47,477 nucleotides of DNA from an uncultured bacterium (GTDB lineage Bacteria; Pseudomonadota; Alphaproteobacteria; Sphingomonadales; Sphingomonadaceae), in contig CAISGR010000141.1 in the NCBI GenBank assembly GCA_903884945.1, positions 1 through 47,477 of the forward strand. Direction: 5' to 3'. The notes under the pieces were generated by a model. The model searched no databases and was not told the origin of the DNA. It worked only from the letters and a program-made list of their open reading frames with translations. Shown here one piece after another: positions 15,127 to 23,321 of this stretch. A program made the translations under genes and the position numbers. The first letter of the stretch is position 1. Each line of letters begins with the position of its first letter.

Positions 15127-17070
15127 TCATTCCGCCGCGGGCACCACCGGCAGCCAGACGGCGCTCGGCGTCGTGCCGCCATGTTCGACCGTAACGGTCG
15201 CCTTCCTGTAGTCGCCCGGCTTGGCGTAGAAGATGTTCGGCACGAAAGTCTGCGGGTTGCGGTCGTAGAGCGGGAACAGCGAGGACTGGATCTGCACCAT
15301 GATCCTGTGCCCCGGCTGGAACACGTGGTTCACCGCGGGCAGGCGGAAACGATAGCGCTGCACCTTGCCCGCCGGGATCGCCGTCGGCTTGGCGAAGCTG
15401 TCGCGATAGCGGCCACGGAAGATGTCGAGGCTGACGGCAAGCTGGTAGCCGCCCATCTTCTTGTCGGTCGCGACCTCGTCCGGATAGACATCGATCACCT
15501 TCACCACGAAATCGCCGTCAGTGCCGGTCGTCTTCGCGTAGATGTCCGCCATCGGCACGCCGGAGACCGTGACCGGCCTGGTCAGTACCGGCGTCTCATA
15601 GCTGAGCACATCGGTCCGCCCGTCCGCATTGCGCTGGTCGCTGACCAGCCAGCTCGACCAGCGCCCGTCGTTGAAATTCACCGGACGCGGCAAATGCGGA
15701 ACCGGCTTGGCCGGGTCGGAAACATAGGAATCGTCACCCGGCGCCGGCTTGTCGAAAGCCAGCCCCTCGTCGGAGGCGAGATAGATCGGCTTCATCGGGG
15801 CAGCGCAACCGGCATCGCAGGCAAGCGGCCATTGCTGGAACCGGTCCCAGCGATTCTCGCCGGTATTGTAGATCGTCGCGGCCGGCGGGGTGAAGGGCGG
15901 CGCGCCGTCCTTCAGATAGGCGTTGAAGAAGGGGACCAGGATGTCGCGCCGCGCCTGCAGCGCGGTGTCGCCCTCGAAGTTGAGCACGCCGAGCGACGAG
16001 CCGTTATAGTTGAAGCCGCTGTGGCGCCACGGGCCCATCAGCAGGAAGTTGTTGCCCGCATGGCCGGCCTTTTTCAGCTCTTCCCAGCTGTGGATCGCGC
16101 CATACATGTCCTCCTGGTCCCACAGGCCCTGTTCCCACAGCGTCGGCACGTTGGAGGGATTGGCCGCAAGCAGCTTGTCGAGCGCCTGGCCCTGCCAGAA
16201 CGCGTCATAGGCCGGGTGCTGCGACATGCGGTTCCAATAGGGCAACTGGTCGAAGCCCGACTGCCTGGCCCAGTCGCCGGCCGAGCCGACCTTCCGGAAA
16301 GTGTCGTAATCGTCATAGGCGGGCGAGCCGGCGGACTTGCCCGCGCCCTTGTAGCCGGTCTGCCCGGCGAGCCAGCCGATATTGGTGAGGCGGAACGCGC
16401 CGTAGTGGAACCAGTCGTCGCCCATCCAGCCGTCGATCATCGGGCTTTCCGGTGCCGCCACCTTCAGTGCGGGATGAGGGTTGAGCAGGGCCATCACGAC
16501 GGTGAAGCCCTCATAGCTCGACCCGAGCATGCCGACCTTGCCGTTCGACTCAGGCAGGTTGGCCTTGTTCACCAGCCAGTCGATCGTGTCGTACGCGTCA
16601 GTGACGTGATCCACCTTGGTGTTGTTGAGCGGACCGATCACGGGGCGGGTGACGACATAGTCGCCCTCCGATCCATATTTGCCCCGAATGTCCTGGAAGA
16701 CCCGGATATAGCCGTTCTTCACGAACAGCTCGTCTCCCTCCGGGAGCGTCGAGAGCATGTTCGGGCTGTCCATCCGCACGACCCGGCCGGAGGCGTTATA
16801 GGGGGTGCGGGTGAGCAGGATCGGGGCGTTCTTCGCCCCCTTCGCGACGATGATGACGGTGTGCAGCTTCACCCCATCGCGCATCGGGATCATCACCTCG
16901 CGCTTCTCGTAATCGAAATTCGCCGTGGGCGGCGTGAACTTGGCGGGAATGTCGCCGCTGGCGGCGGCGGTCGGGGCGGCGTCCCTCGGCGCCGGCGGCG
17001 TCGGCGCGACCTGGGCGAAAGCGACGCTGGAGAGAAGCGTCGTGGCGAGAAGCGCGTACCCGAACCGCAT
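15127..17070 (-). CDS. Secreted alpha-amino-acid ester hydrolase (CocE/NonD family)
   Basis: An alpha/beta-hydrolase of the X-Pro dipeptidyl-peptidase/CocE superfamily, 647 residues from the ATG at 17070 (a TTG at 17076 is an artefact of the open frame). A signal peptide ends in AFAQ. The catalytic triad fits S185 in GSSYEG, D318 in LWDQED and H350 in GPWRHSG. The spacing (133 and 32 residues) equals that of Ser205, Asp338 and His370 of the Acetobacter turbidans enzyme. The carboxylate cluster that binds the amino group of the substrate is also present as D219, E320 and D321. Such enzymes hydrolyse and transfer alpha-amino acyl esters and amides, including beta-lactam side chains; the natural substrate is unknown. 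The ribosome site is AGGGAA. The nearest upstream gene is vapC, 116 bases away on the same strand. Confidence 0.88.
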   Translation of the reverse strand: MRFGYALLATTLLSSVAFAQVAPTPPAPRDAAPTAAASGDIPAKFTPPTANFDYEKREVMIPMRDGVKLHTVIIVAKGAKNAPILLTRTPYNASGRVVRMDSPNMLSTLPEGDELFVKNGYIRVFQDIRGKYGSEGDYVVTRPVIGPLNNTKVDHVTDAYDTIDWLVNKANLPESNGKVGMLGSSYEGFTVVMALLNPHPALKVAAPESPMIDGWMGDDWFHYGAFRLTNIGWLAGQTGYKGAGKSAGSPAYDDYDTFRKVGSAGDWARQSGFDQLPYWNRMSQHPAYDAFWQGQALDKLLAANPSNVPTLWEQGLWDQEDMYGAIHSWEELKKAGHAGNNFLLMGPWRHSGFNYNGSSLGVLNFEGDTALQARRDILVPFFNAYLKDGAPPFTPPAATIYNTGENRWDRFQQWPLACDAGCAAPMKPIYLASDEGLAFDKPAPGDDSYVSDPAKPVPHLPRPVNFNDGRWSSWLVSDQRNADGRTDVLSYETPVLTRPVTVSGVPMADIYAKTTGTDGDFVVKVIDVYPDEVATDKKMGGYQLAVSLDIFRGRYRDSFAKPTAIPAGKVQRYRFRLPAVNHVFQPGHRIMVQIQSSLFPLYDRNPQTFVPNIFYAKPGDYRKATVTVEHGGTTPSAVWLPVVPAAE

Positions 17071-17186
17071 GAGCAATTTCCCTGTTTTCTTCTGGTTTCC
17101 CGGATGCGCGGCATGGCCAAGGGTGCTCTACCGTGTCAAGCCGGTGGCACGGTGCGCGCGGGCGGCCTGCTGGCGCGCCGGCGCCA

Positions 17187-17684
17187 TCAGCTTCTCACGA
17201 ACAGGCTTTTCAGCCATTGCGGACCGGCCCGTGGCGCCTGCGCCCAGTCCTGATCCTCCTCGGGAGCCTCGGGCGCATAGCCCCAGGGGTTGAAGGTCTT
17301 GACCCGTCCCGCCCGGAACGCGGCGGCGTGGCGGGTGACGAGCGTCAACCCGTGTTCGAGCGCGGTGGCCGCCAGCAAGCCGTCCCGTGCGTCGGCATAG
17401 GGCAGCCGCGCGCCCCGCCGCGCCACCGCGGCGTCGACCGGCAGGATGCGCCCCTCGAACGCGGCCATCACCTGCCCCTCGATCCAGGCCCGCACCGCCG
17501 CGGCCCCCGCCTTGTCCCTGCGCTCGAGGTGCGCTGCCCCGGCATCGAGCTCCACCAGGCTGAGCGCGGAAAGGAACAGGTTCTGGCTCGCGATGCCCGC
17601 TGCCCAGCGCGCCAGCCCGGGGTCGCTCCTGCCGGCTTTCGCCTTGCGCAGTTCCGCGACGACGCCGGTATCGAGCAGGTACAT
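17187..17684 (-). CDS. vapC: PIN-domain toxin VapC (FitB-like)
   Basis: Type II toxin, a Mg-dependent ribonuclease. The acidic PIN-domain residues are visible: D5 in YLLDTGVV, E45 in SLVELDAG, and D98 and D101 in YADARDGLLAATA. At 165 residues it is longer than the usual 130-140: the last 25 or so residues after FNPWG (APEAPEEDQDWAQAP) are a charged tail beyond the PIN fold. The ATG at 17684 overlaps the stop of the antitoxin gene as TGATG, so the two are translated together. The toxin is held inactive by the Phd-type antitoxin encoded next to it. Confidence 0.88.
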   Translation of the reverse strand: MYLLDTGVVAELRKAKAGRSDPGLARWAAGIASQNLFLSALSLVELDAGAAHLERRDKAGAAAVRAWIEGQVMAAFEGRILPVDAAVARRGARLPYADARDGLLAATALEHGLTLVTRHAAAFRAGRVKTFNPWGYAPEAPEEDQDWAQAPRAGPQWLKSLFVRS

Positions 17685-17935
17685 CAGTCGAAATCCTCGC
17701 GCCGGCCCCAGCCGTCGCCGGCGCGCGCCGCGGCGAGGTCGATTTCCGGCCCGTCCGGCAGCGCGAGCAGGTCGACCAGCGACCGGGTCTGGCCCGTGAT
17801 CCGGCGGAAATGCTCGATCCCCATCAGCACATGCGTCGGCCTGCCGCGATCGGTGATGAACACCGGTTCGAGTCGCGCGGCGCGCTTCGCCTCGCTCACA
17901 TCCTGGTTGAAAGCGCGGCTGCTGAACATCTTCAT
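17684..17935 (-). CDS. Phd/YefM-family antitoxin
   Basis: An 83-residue antitoxin. The N-terminal DNA-binding Phd/YefM fold shows SSRAFNQDVSEAKRAA and EPVFITDRGRPTHVLMGI (residues 5-40), followed by the helix EHFRRITGQ. The C-terminal part (about 52-83) would wrap the VapC toxin. The ATG at 17935 is preceded by a gap rich in GC and then the operator at 17976-17999; an internal ATG at 17929 is the alternative start. Antitoxins of this type repress their own promoter, with the toxin acting as co-repressor. Confidence 0.88.
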   Translation of the reverse strand: MKMFSSRAFNQDVSEAKRAARLEPVFITDRGRPTHVLMGIEHFRRITGQTRSLVDLLALPDGPEIDLAAARAGDGWGRREDFD

Positions 17936-17975
17936 CTGGCCGATTCCCACCCCTGCGGCGGCGCGGCCGCGATCG

Positions 17976-17999
17976 ATTATATGTAGGTACATTACTACA
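17976..17999 (-). promoter_or_regulatory. Toxin-antitoxin promoter and operator
   Basis: On the minus strand a perfect -10 box TATAAT lies at 17981-17976, about 40 bases before the antitoxin ATG. Partly overlapping it is the inverted repeat TGTAG (17982-17986) and CTACA (17995-17999) with an eight-base spacer that contains a second overlapping near-palindrome around ATGTAGGTACAT. Overlap of operator and -10 fits autorepression by the antitoxin. No convincing -35 box was found. Confidence 0.5.
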
Positions 18000-18163
18000 A
18001 TGTGGCCTCCCCGCAACAGAAGGAGCGACCGGACCGGAAAAATGCAGGCCGGCCCGCACGCCGGCGCATTTTCGCGATTGCCAACGTGAGACAATGTCGT
18101 TTCCCTGATCACGCGCCGAGTGCGCACAACGGCATGGCTCGCAAGAAGTCCGGGGGGATGTTG

Positions 18164-19540
18164 ATGATATCGGCGCTGACACACAGCCTGTTCCAAACCG
18201 CGCGCGATGTGCTCGGTCCGCATGGCCCCGCCGTTCAGGCGGCCGCGAAGAGTTTCGCGCCGGGCGACTTCAGCGTGCATTTCTTCCTCCAGCTGGCGGT
18301 GATCCTGCTCGCCTGCCGGGTGGTCGGATGGGCCGGCCAGAAATTCCTCGGCCAGCCCCAGGTGGTCGGCGAGATGATCGCCGGCGTGATCCTAGGCCCG
18401 TCGCTGCTCGGCCTGTTCTTCCCCGATCTGCAGGGCGCGATCTTCCCCAAGGAGACGAAGAACGTCCTCTACACCGGCGCGCAGCTCGGCGTCGGGCTCT
18501 ACATGTTCCTGGTCGGCACCACGCTCCAGGTCGATCACTTCAAGGCCAAGGCGAAGAGCGCCTTCGGCGTGTCGCTGGCCGGCATCGTCGCGCCGTTCAT
18601 CGTCGCCGTGCTGATCACGCCCTATCTGCTGACGGTCCCGGGCCTGTTCGCGGCCGGTATCTCGCGCGCGAACGCCACGCTGTTCATGGGGGCGTGCATC
18701 GCGCTCACCGCCTTTCCGATGCTGGCGCGGATCATCAACGAGCGCGGGCTCGCGCATACCTCGCTCGGCACCTTGTCGCTGACGGCGGGCGCGTTCGACG
18801 ATGCCTGTTCCTGGTGCGTCCTGGCGATCGTGCTGGCGACCTTCGGGGCGGGGCCCGGCGTCGCGATCCTCGCGATCGGCGGCGGCGTGCTCTATGCCGC
18901 CTTCCTGATCCTGTTCGGGCGCCAGCTGCTCGCCCCGCTCGGCCGTGCGGTCGAGCGGACGGGCGAGATGAGCCTGACCGTGCTTGCCATCACGCTCGGC
19001 CTGTTCTGCCTTTCCGCCTTCTTCATGGACGCGATCGGCATCCATGCGATCTTCGGCGGCTTCATCCTCGGCGCGGTGATGCCGCGCGGGGCGTTCGCGC
19101 AGGAGCTGAAGAAGAAGGTCGAGCCGCTGGCGGTCGTGCTGCTGCTGCCGATGTTCTTCACCTATTCGGGGCTCAACACCCGGATGGACATGGTGAACTC
19201 GCCGCTGCTGTTGCTGGTCGCGCTCGGCATCCTGGTTGCGTCGATCCTGGCCAAGGGCGTCGCCTGCTATGTCGCGGCGCGGATCTCGGGCGAGGATAAC
19301 CGCACCGCACTCGGCATCGGCGCGCTGATGAACTCGCGCGGGCTGATGGAGCTGATCATCATCAATATCGGGCTGCAAAAGGGCATCATCGGCCCGACGC
19401 TCTTCTCGATGCTGGTGCTGATGGCGATCGTCACCACGGTGATGGCGAGCCCGGTGTTCGAGCTGGTCTATGGCCGCAAGGCTCGCGAGTCCGGCGAACT
19501 GGGCGCGCTGACGGGCGGGATGGCGGCGGGCACCGCCTGA
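18164..19540 (+). CDS. Cation:proton antiporter, CPA2 family (KefB/NhaS3-like membrane domain)
   Basis: Inner-membrane exchanger, 458 residues from the ATG at 18164, which has GGGGGG six bases upstream; ATGs at 18158 and 18134 are in frame. About 12 membrane helices are seen. CPA2 landmarks include GEMIAGVILGPSLLG, the long hydrophobic repeat GAFDDACSWCVLAIVLA (with the DD pair of the ion-binding helix), GGFILGAVMPRG and MNSRGLMELI. There is no C-terminal TrkA-N/RCK domain, so it is not a full glutathione-gated KefB/KefC. The gene ends 86 bases before the outer-membrane protein gene on the same strand. Confidence 0.88.
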   Translation: MISALTHSLFQTARDVLGPHGPAVQAAAKSFAPGDFSVHFFLQLAVILLACRVVGWAGQKFLGQPQVVGEMIAGVILGPSLLGLFFPDLQGAIFPKETKNVLYTGAQLGVGLYMFLVGTTLQVDHFKAKAKSAFGVSLAGIVAPFIVAVLITPYLLTVPGLFAAGISRANATLFMGACIALTAFPMLARIINERGLAHTSLGTLSLTAGAFDDACSWCVLAIVLATFGAGPGVAILAIGGGVLYAAFLILFGRQLLAPLGRAVERTGEMSLTVLAITLGLFCLSAFFMDAIGIHAIFGGFILGAVMPRGAFAQELKKKVEPLAVVLLLPMFFTYSGLNTRMDMVNSPLLLLVALGILVASILAKGVACYVAARISGEDNRTALGIGALMNSRGLMELIIINIGLQKGIIGPTLFSMLVLMAIVTTVMASPVFELVYGRKARESGELGALTGGMAAGTA

Positions 19541-19626
19541 TCGCGGAGCCTGATCCGCATCATCGTCAAATCATCCCGTCCCGCCCGTTTCCTGCGAACG
19601 GGCCGGGGCCGGGCAGGGGGAAATCC

Positions 19627-20838
19627 ATGACGGGAAAGCTGGCCGTGCTGGCCGGGTTGCTGCTGAGCGGCGCGGCCCATGCCGAGGACGTGAGACTGAA
19701 GCCCCTGGTCGATGCGCGGCTTCGCTACGAAAATGTCGATCAGGACGGGATTGCCGCCGCGGCGACCGCGCTGACGCTGCGCATCCGCCCCGGCGCCGAG
19801 GCGACCAGCGGGCCGTGGTCAGCGCTGGTCGAGGGCGAGACGACGCTGGCGCTGGTGCAGGATTACAACGACGGCACCAACGGCAGGACCCGCTTTCCGC
19901 TGGTGGTCGATCCGCGCAACGTCGAGCTCAACCGCGCGCAGCTTCGCTATGCCGGCAAGCAGGGGCTGACGATCACCGCCGGCCGCCAGCGGATCGAGCT
20001 TGCCGACCAGCGCTTCGTCGGTTCCTCGGGCTTCCGCCAGAACGAGCAGACCTATGATGCCGTCCGCGCGCAATGGGCGCCGGCCGCATCGCGCTTCAGC
20101 GCTGACCTCACCTATGCCTGGAGCGACCGCACCATCAACGGCACGCACGGCACCGGCGCGCGCCAGCGCGCGGTGGACGGCGACAATGTCTTCGCCCTGC
20201 TCGGCTATCGCACCGGGATCGGCATGGTCACTGCCTTCGCCTATCTGGTCGACCAGGATGAGGCAGCGGTGCAGGTCTATCGCCTGTCGAGCCAGACCTA
20301 TGGCCTGCGCTTCGCCGGGAGCCGGCCGCTCGCGACCGACCTGAAGCTTGGCTATGTCGCGAGCTGGGCGCGCCAGAGCGCCTTCCACCGCAATCCGAAC
20401 CGTTACGCCGCCACCTACTGGCTCGGCGAGGCGACCCTGTCCGCCAGGGCGCTGACGGTGGCCGGCGGCTATGAGGTGCTCGGCGCGGACCAGGGCGTCG
20501 CGCTCACCAGCGTCCAGACCCCGCTCGCTTCCTTGTTCAAATGGCAGGGCTGGGCCGACAAGTTCGCCACCACGCCGCCCGACGGGCTGCGCGATCTCTA
20601 CGGGACGCTCGGCTATGGCTGGAAGAAGCCGGGCCCGTTCGACGCGATCACGCTTTCCGCCAGCTATCACCGTTTCGCCAGCGACCGCGTCGTGCGGCTG
20701 TACGGCGACGAGGAGGATCTGCTCGCCAGCGTCAGGCGTGGCCGCACCACCGTCTCGGCCCGCTATGCCCGCTACCGCGCGGCCAGCCTGTTCACCGATA
20801 CCGACAAATTCTGGCTGACAGTGGAGTGGGTGCTGTAG
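19627..20838 (+). CDS. Outer-membrane beta-barrel protein, alginate-export/porin-like
   Basis: A 403-residue protein with a signal peptide ending in AAHAED and alternating beta-strand pattern throughout, ending in TVEWVL. Motifs such as LVDARLRYENVDQDG near the N-terminus and ITAGRQRIELADQRFVGSSGFRQNEQ (as separate short blocks) are typical of the alginate-export porin-like family in sphingomonads. It probably forms a channel for small anionic or sugar solutes; the substrate cannot be told. The preceding gap has an inverted repeat GCCCGTT (19583-19589) with AACGGGC (19597-19603), a possible terminator of the antiporter gene. It converges on the halogenase-like gene at 20870. Confidence 0.78.
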   Translation: MTGKLAVLAGLLLSGAAHAEDVRLKPLVDARLRYENVDQDGIAAAATALTLRIRPGAEATSGPWSALVEGETTLALVQDYNDGTNGRTRFPLVVDPRNVELNRAQLRYAGKQGLTITAGRQRIELADQRFVGSSGFRQNEQTYDAVRAQWAPAASRFSADLTYAWSDRTINGTHGTGARQRAVDGDNVFALLGYRTGIGMVTAFAYLVDQDEAAVQVYRLSSQTYGLRFAGSRPLATDLKLGYVASWARQSAFHRNPNRYAATYWLGEATLSARALTVAGGYEVLGADQGVALTSVQTPLASLFKWQGWADKFATTPPDGLRDLYGTLGYGWKKPGPFDAITLSASYHRFASDRVVRLYGDEEDLLASVRRGRTTVSARYARYRAASLFTDTDKFWLTVEWVL

Positions 20839-20869
20839 CCACCACCGCTCTTCCTCGGCGGGAGGGAGG

Positions 20870-22411
20870 CTAGCCCATGGCTCCGGCATTGATCTGCTGG
20901 ATCAGCGCCCGGTGCGCCGGCAGATCCTGCGTCGCGCGCTCGCCGAACGTGCGGATCCTGGCGAAGATCCGCTCCGCCGCGCCGACATGGGGGAAGTCGT
21001 CGCGCACCGGGGTCAGGTCGGTCCGGAAGCCCATGCCGTAGAGGATATACTGATAGTTGTAGAAGGCGAAGCTCTCCAGATCGAGGATGAAGTCGAACCG
21101 CCCGGGCGGCCGGTATTGCCATTGCTCGAGCAGCTCGATCAGCCGCTCGGGGATCGTCGCCGGATCGGCGTTCTCACGCCAGAAGCGCTCGGTGCGCCCG
21201 CTCAGGCAATAATGCAGCTTCAGGAAGGTGACGATATTGTCGTAGCGCGCGGTCATCAGCTCGTTGAAGCGCCGCGCCGGCGCATCGACCGGGCCGTTGT
21301 GCGGGAACAGTTCGGCGATCATGCCGATCGCGGCTTCGATCAGCACCACGCCGGTCGATTCCAGCGGTTCGAGGAATCCGCCCGACAGGCCGACCGCGAC
21401 GCAGTTCCCGATCCATTGCCGGGTGCGATAGCCCGCCTCGAACGGGATCAGCCGGGTCTTCGCCTCGGCGCCGCGCGGGCCGACATGCGCGCGCAACAAC
21501 TGCTCGGCCCGGGCATCGTCGAGATGGTCGCTCGAATAGACGCAGCCGATCCCGCGCGCGCCGTTCAGCCCGATATCCCAGATCCAGCCGGCCTCGTGCG
21601 CGGTGGCAATGGTGAAGCTCTCGATCGGCGCGTCGGGCCGGTCGTACGGGATCTTGCAGGTCACCGCGCGATCGGCGAACAGCACGTCGCGCACCGACTT
21701 GAACGGCGCCTGCATCGCCCGCCCGATCAGTTCGGCGCGAAAGCCGGTACAGTCGATATAGAGATCGGCCCTGAGCGCGCCCTGTTCGGGCGAGATGATC
21801 CGGTCGATCGCGCCGCGTCCGTCGAGTTCGACTGCGCTCAGCCGGCCTTCGAGGTGCCGCACGCCAAGCGCGCGCGCGCGCTCCGCCAGCACCTGCGCGA
21901 GCATCGCCGCGTCGAAATGATAGGCATAGTTGAGCGGCCCGGAGAAATCTCCCTCATGCGGCCGCTTCGGCGCGCGCTGCGCCTCGGCGACGCGGTTCTG
22001 GAAGGTGACCGCTTCGGCGAAGGGCGGTCGCGTCTTCTCGTCCTGCAGCAGCCAGTAGGAAACGAGGTTGGCTTCCTCGCTGTAGAAGGGCGCCTCGAAC
22101 GGGTGGAAATAATGGCTGTGCGTGTCGCCCTCGGGCGTGCGCGCCCAATCGGTGAAGCGGATGCCCTGCTTGAAGGTCGCGGAGGCTTCGCGGATGAAGC
22201 GGCCCTCGTCGATGCCGAGATATTTCAGCGTGGTCCGGATCGTCGGGAAGGTCCCCTCGCCGACGCCGATGATGCCGATCTCGGGCGATTCCAGCAGGGT
22301 GATCTCGATCGGTCCGTCGTCCGAGACGCCGAGCGCCCGGGCCAGATAGGCGGCGGTCAGCCACCCCGCCGTGCCGCCGCCGACGATCAGGATGCTGCGC
22401 TTGCGGGCCAT
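20870..22411 (-). CDS. Tryptophan-halogenase-like flavoprotein
   Basis: FAD-dependent protein of the tryptophan halogenase family, 513 residues. The dinucleotide-binding loop is VGGGTAGWL (about 10-18). K81 in TFKQGIRFTDW matches the lysine that carries the chlorinating species in PrnA-type enzymes, and GFLEPLESTG (E348 or E351) matches the substrate-site Glu region. The halogenase signature WxWxIP appears as W276-I-W278-D-I-G, with Gly in place of Pro. Such diverged homologues are common in sphingomonads and caulobacters next to transport genes, and few have shown halogenation, so activity is uncertain. It lies 42 bases downstream of the pirin gene on the same strand and is probably the last gene of that operon. 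Confidence 0.87.
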   Translation of the reverse strand: MARKRSILIVGGGTAGWLTAAYLARALGVSDDGPIEITLLESPEIGIIGVGEGTFPTIRTTLKYLGIDEGRFIREASATFKQGIRFTDWARTPEGDTHSHYFHPFEAPFYSEEANLVSYWLLQDEKTRPPFAEAVTFQNRVAEAQRAPKRPHEGDFSGPLNYAYHFDAAMLAQVLAERARALGVRHLEGRLSAVELDGRGAIDRIISPEQGALRADLYIDCTGFRAELIGRAMQAPFKSVRDVLFADRAVTCKIPYDRPDAPIESFTIATAHEAGWIWDIGLNGARGIGCVYSSDHLDDARAEQLLRAHVGPRGAEAKTRLIPFEAGYRTRQWIGNCVAVGLSGGFLEPLESTGVVLIEAAIGMIAELFPHNGPVDAPARRFNELMTARYDNIVTFLKLHYCLSGRTERFWRENADPATIPERLIELLEQWQYRPPGRFDFILDLESFAFYNYQYILYGMGFRTDLTPVRDDFPHVGAAERIFARIRTFGERATQDLPAHRALIQQINAGAMG

Positions 22412-22453
22412 GGCGTTTCGTATCCGAGCGGGCGCAGGCTGAACAGGGGGGCG

Positions 22454-23320
22454 TCAGCCATCCGCCGCCGCGACATCGAACCTGCCTGCCTGGTAGTCGC
22501 GGATCGCCTCGACGATCTCGGCCTGGCTGTTCATCACGAACGGTCCGTGCGCGACGACCGGCTCGCCGATCGGATCGGCATGGCCATAAAGCAGGACGCT
22601 GTCGGCCATCGCCTCGATCGCGACGCTGTCGCCATCGTCGTTCAGCGTCACCAGATGCCAGCGATCGATCGCGCTGCCAGCGATGCGCACGCGGCCGCGC
22701 ACGACATAGAGGAACACGCTGCGGCCGGGCGGTGCCGGCAGCGAGACAGTGCCGCCGGCGCCGATCGTCGCCACCGACATGAAGACGCCGGTCAGCGAGG
22801 CGACCGGCCCCGTCGTTCCGCCGAAATCGCCCGAGACCAGGTCGAGCCGCCCCGCGCCGCCGTCCAGCGCGATCGACGGGATCGCCGCACGTTGCAGCCC
22901 GGTATAGCGCGGCGCGGTCATCTTCAGCCGGCCGGGCAGGTTCACCCAGAGCTGGAGGATCTCCATCGCACCGCCGTCGCGCTTGAACGCGTCGGGCGAG
23001 AGTTCCGCGTGAATGAGCCCCGATCCCGCCGTCATCCACTGCACGCCGCCGGCCTCGATGATGCTCTCATGCCCGCCGCTGTCGGAATGGGCGAGGCTTC
23101 CCTCGAGGATGAAGGTCACCGTCTCGAAGCCGCGATGCGGATGCGGGCCGAAGGGCAGGCCGTGGTTGCCGGGCGGATAGGTCTGCGGCCCGTGATGGTT
23201 GAGGAACAGGAACGGGTCGAGCTGGTCCAGCCCCGGCCCCGGCAGCGGCCGCCGTGTCACGAGATCGCGGATATCGTCGCGGGCGGCGGCGTGGACGCCG
23301 CGCAGGCTGCGTTCCGTCAT
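22454..23320 (-). CDS. Pirin-family cupin protein
   Basis: A 288-residue bicupin from the ATG at 23320, which follows the upstream stop by one base (TGA-A-ATG); an ATG at 23350 inside the upstream gene would add ten residues. The metal site of the N-terminal cupin is complete: H60 and H62 in GPHPHRGFETVTF, H104 and E106 in GLIHAELSP, with the same spacing as in human pirin within one residue. Pirins are Fe-dependent; some have quercetinase activity. The C-terminal pirin domain holds FLYVVRGRVRI. It sits between the 3-hydroxyisobutyrate-dehydrogenase-like gene and the halogenase-like gene as the middle of a probable three-gene operon. Confidence 0.9.
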   Translation of the reverse strand: MTERSLRGVHAAARDDIRDLVTRRPLPGPGLDQLDPFLFLNHHGPQTYPPGNHGLPFGPHPHRGFETVTFILEGSLAHSDSGGHESIIEAGGVQWMTAGSGLIHAELSPDAFKRDGGAMEILQLWVNLPGRLKMTAPRYTGLQRAAIPSIALDGGAGRLDLVSGDFGGTTGPVASLTGVFMSVATIGAGGTVSLPAPPGRSVFLYVVRGRVRIAGSAIDRWHLVTLNDDGDSVAIEAMADSVLLYGHADPIGEPVVAHGPFVMNSQAEIVEAIRDYQAGRFDVAAADG

Positions 23321-23321
23321 T

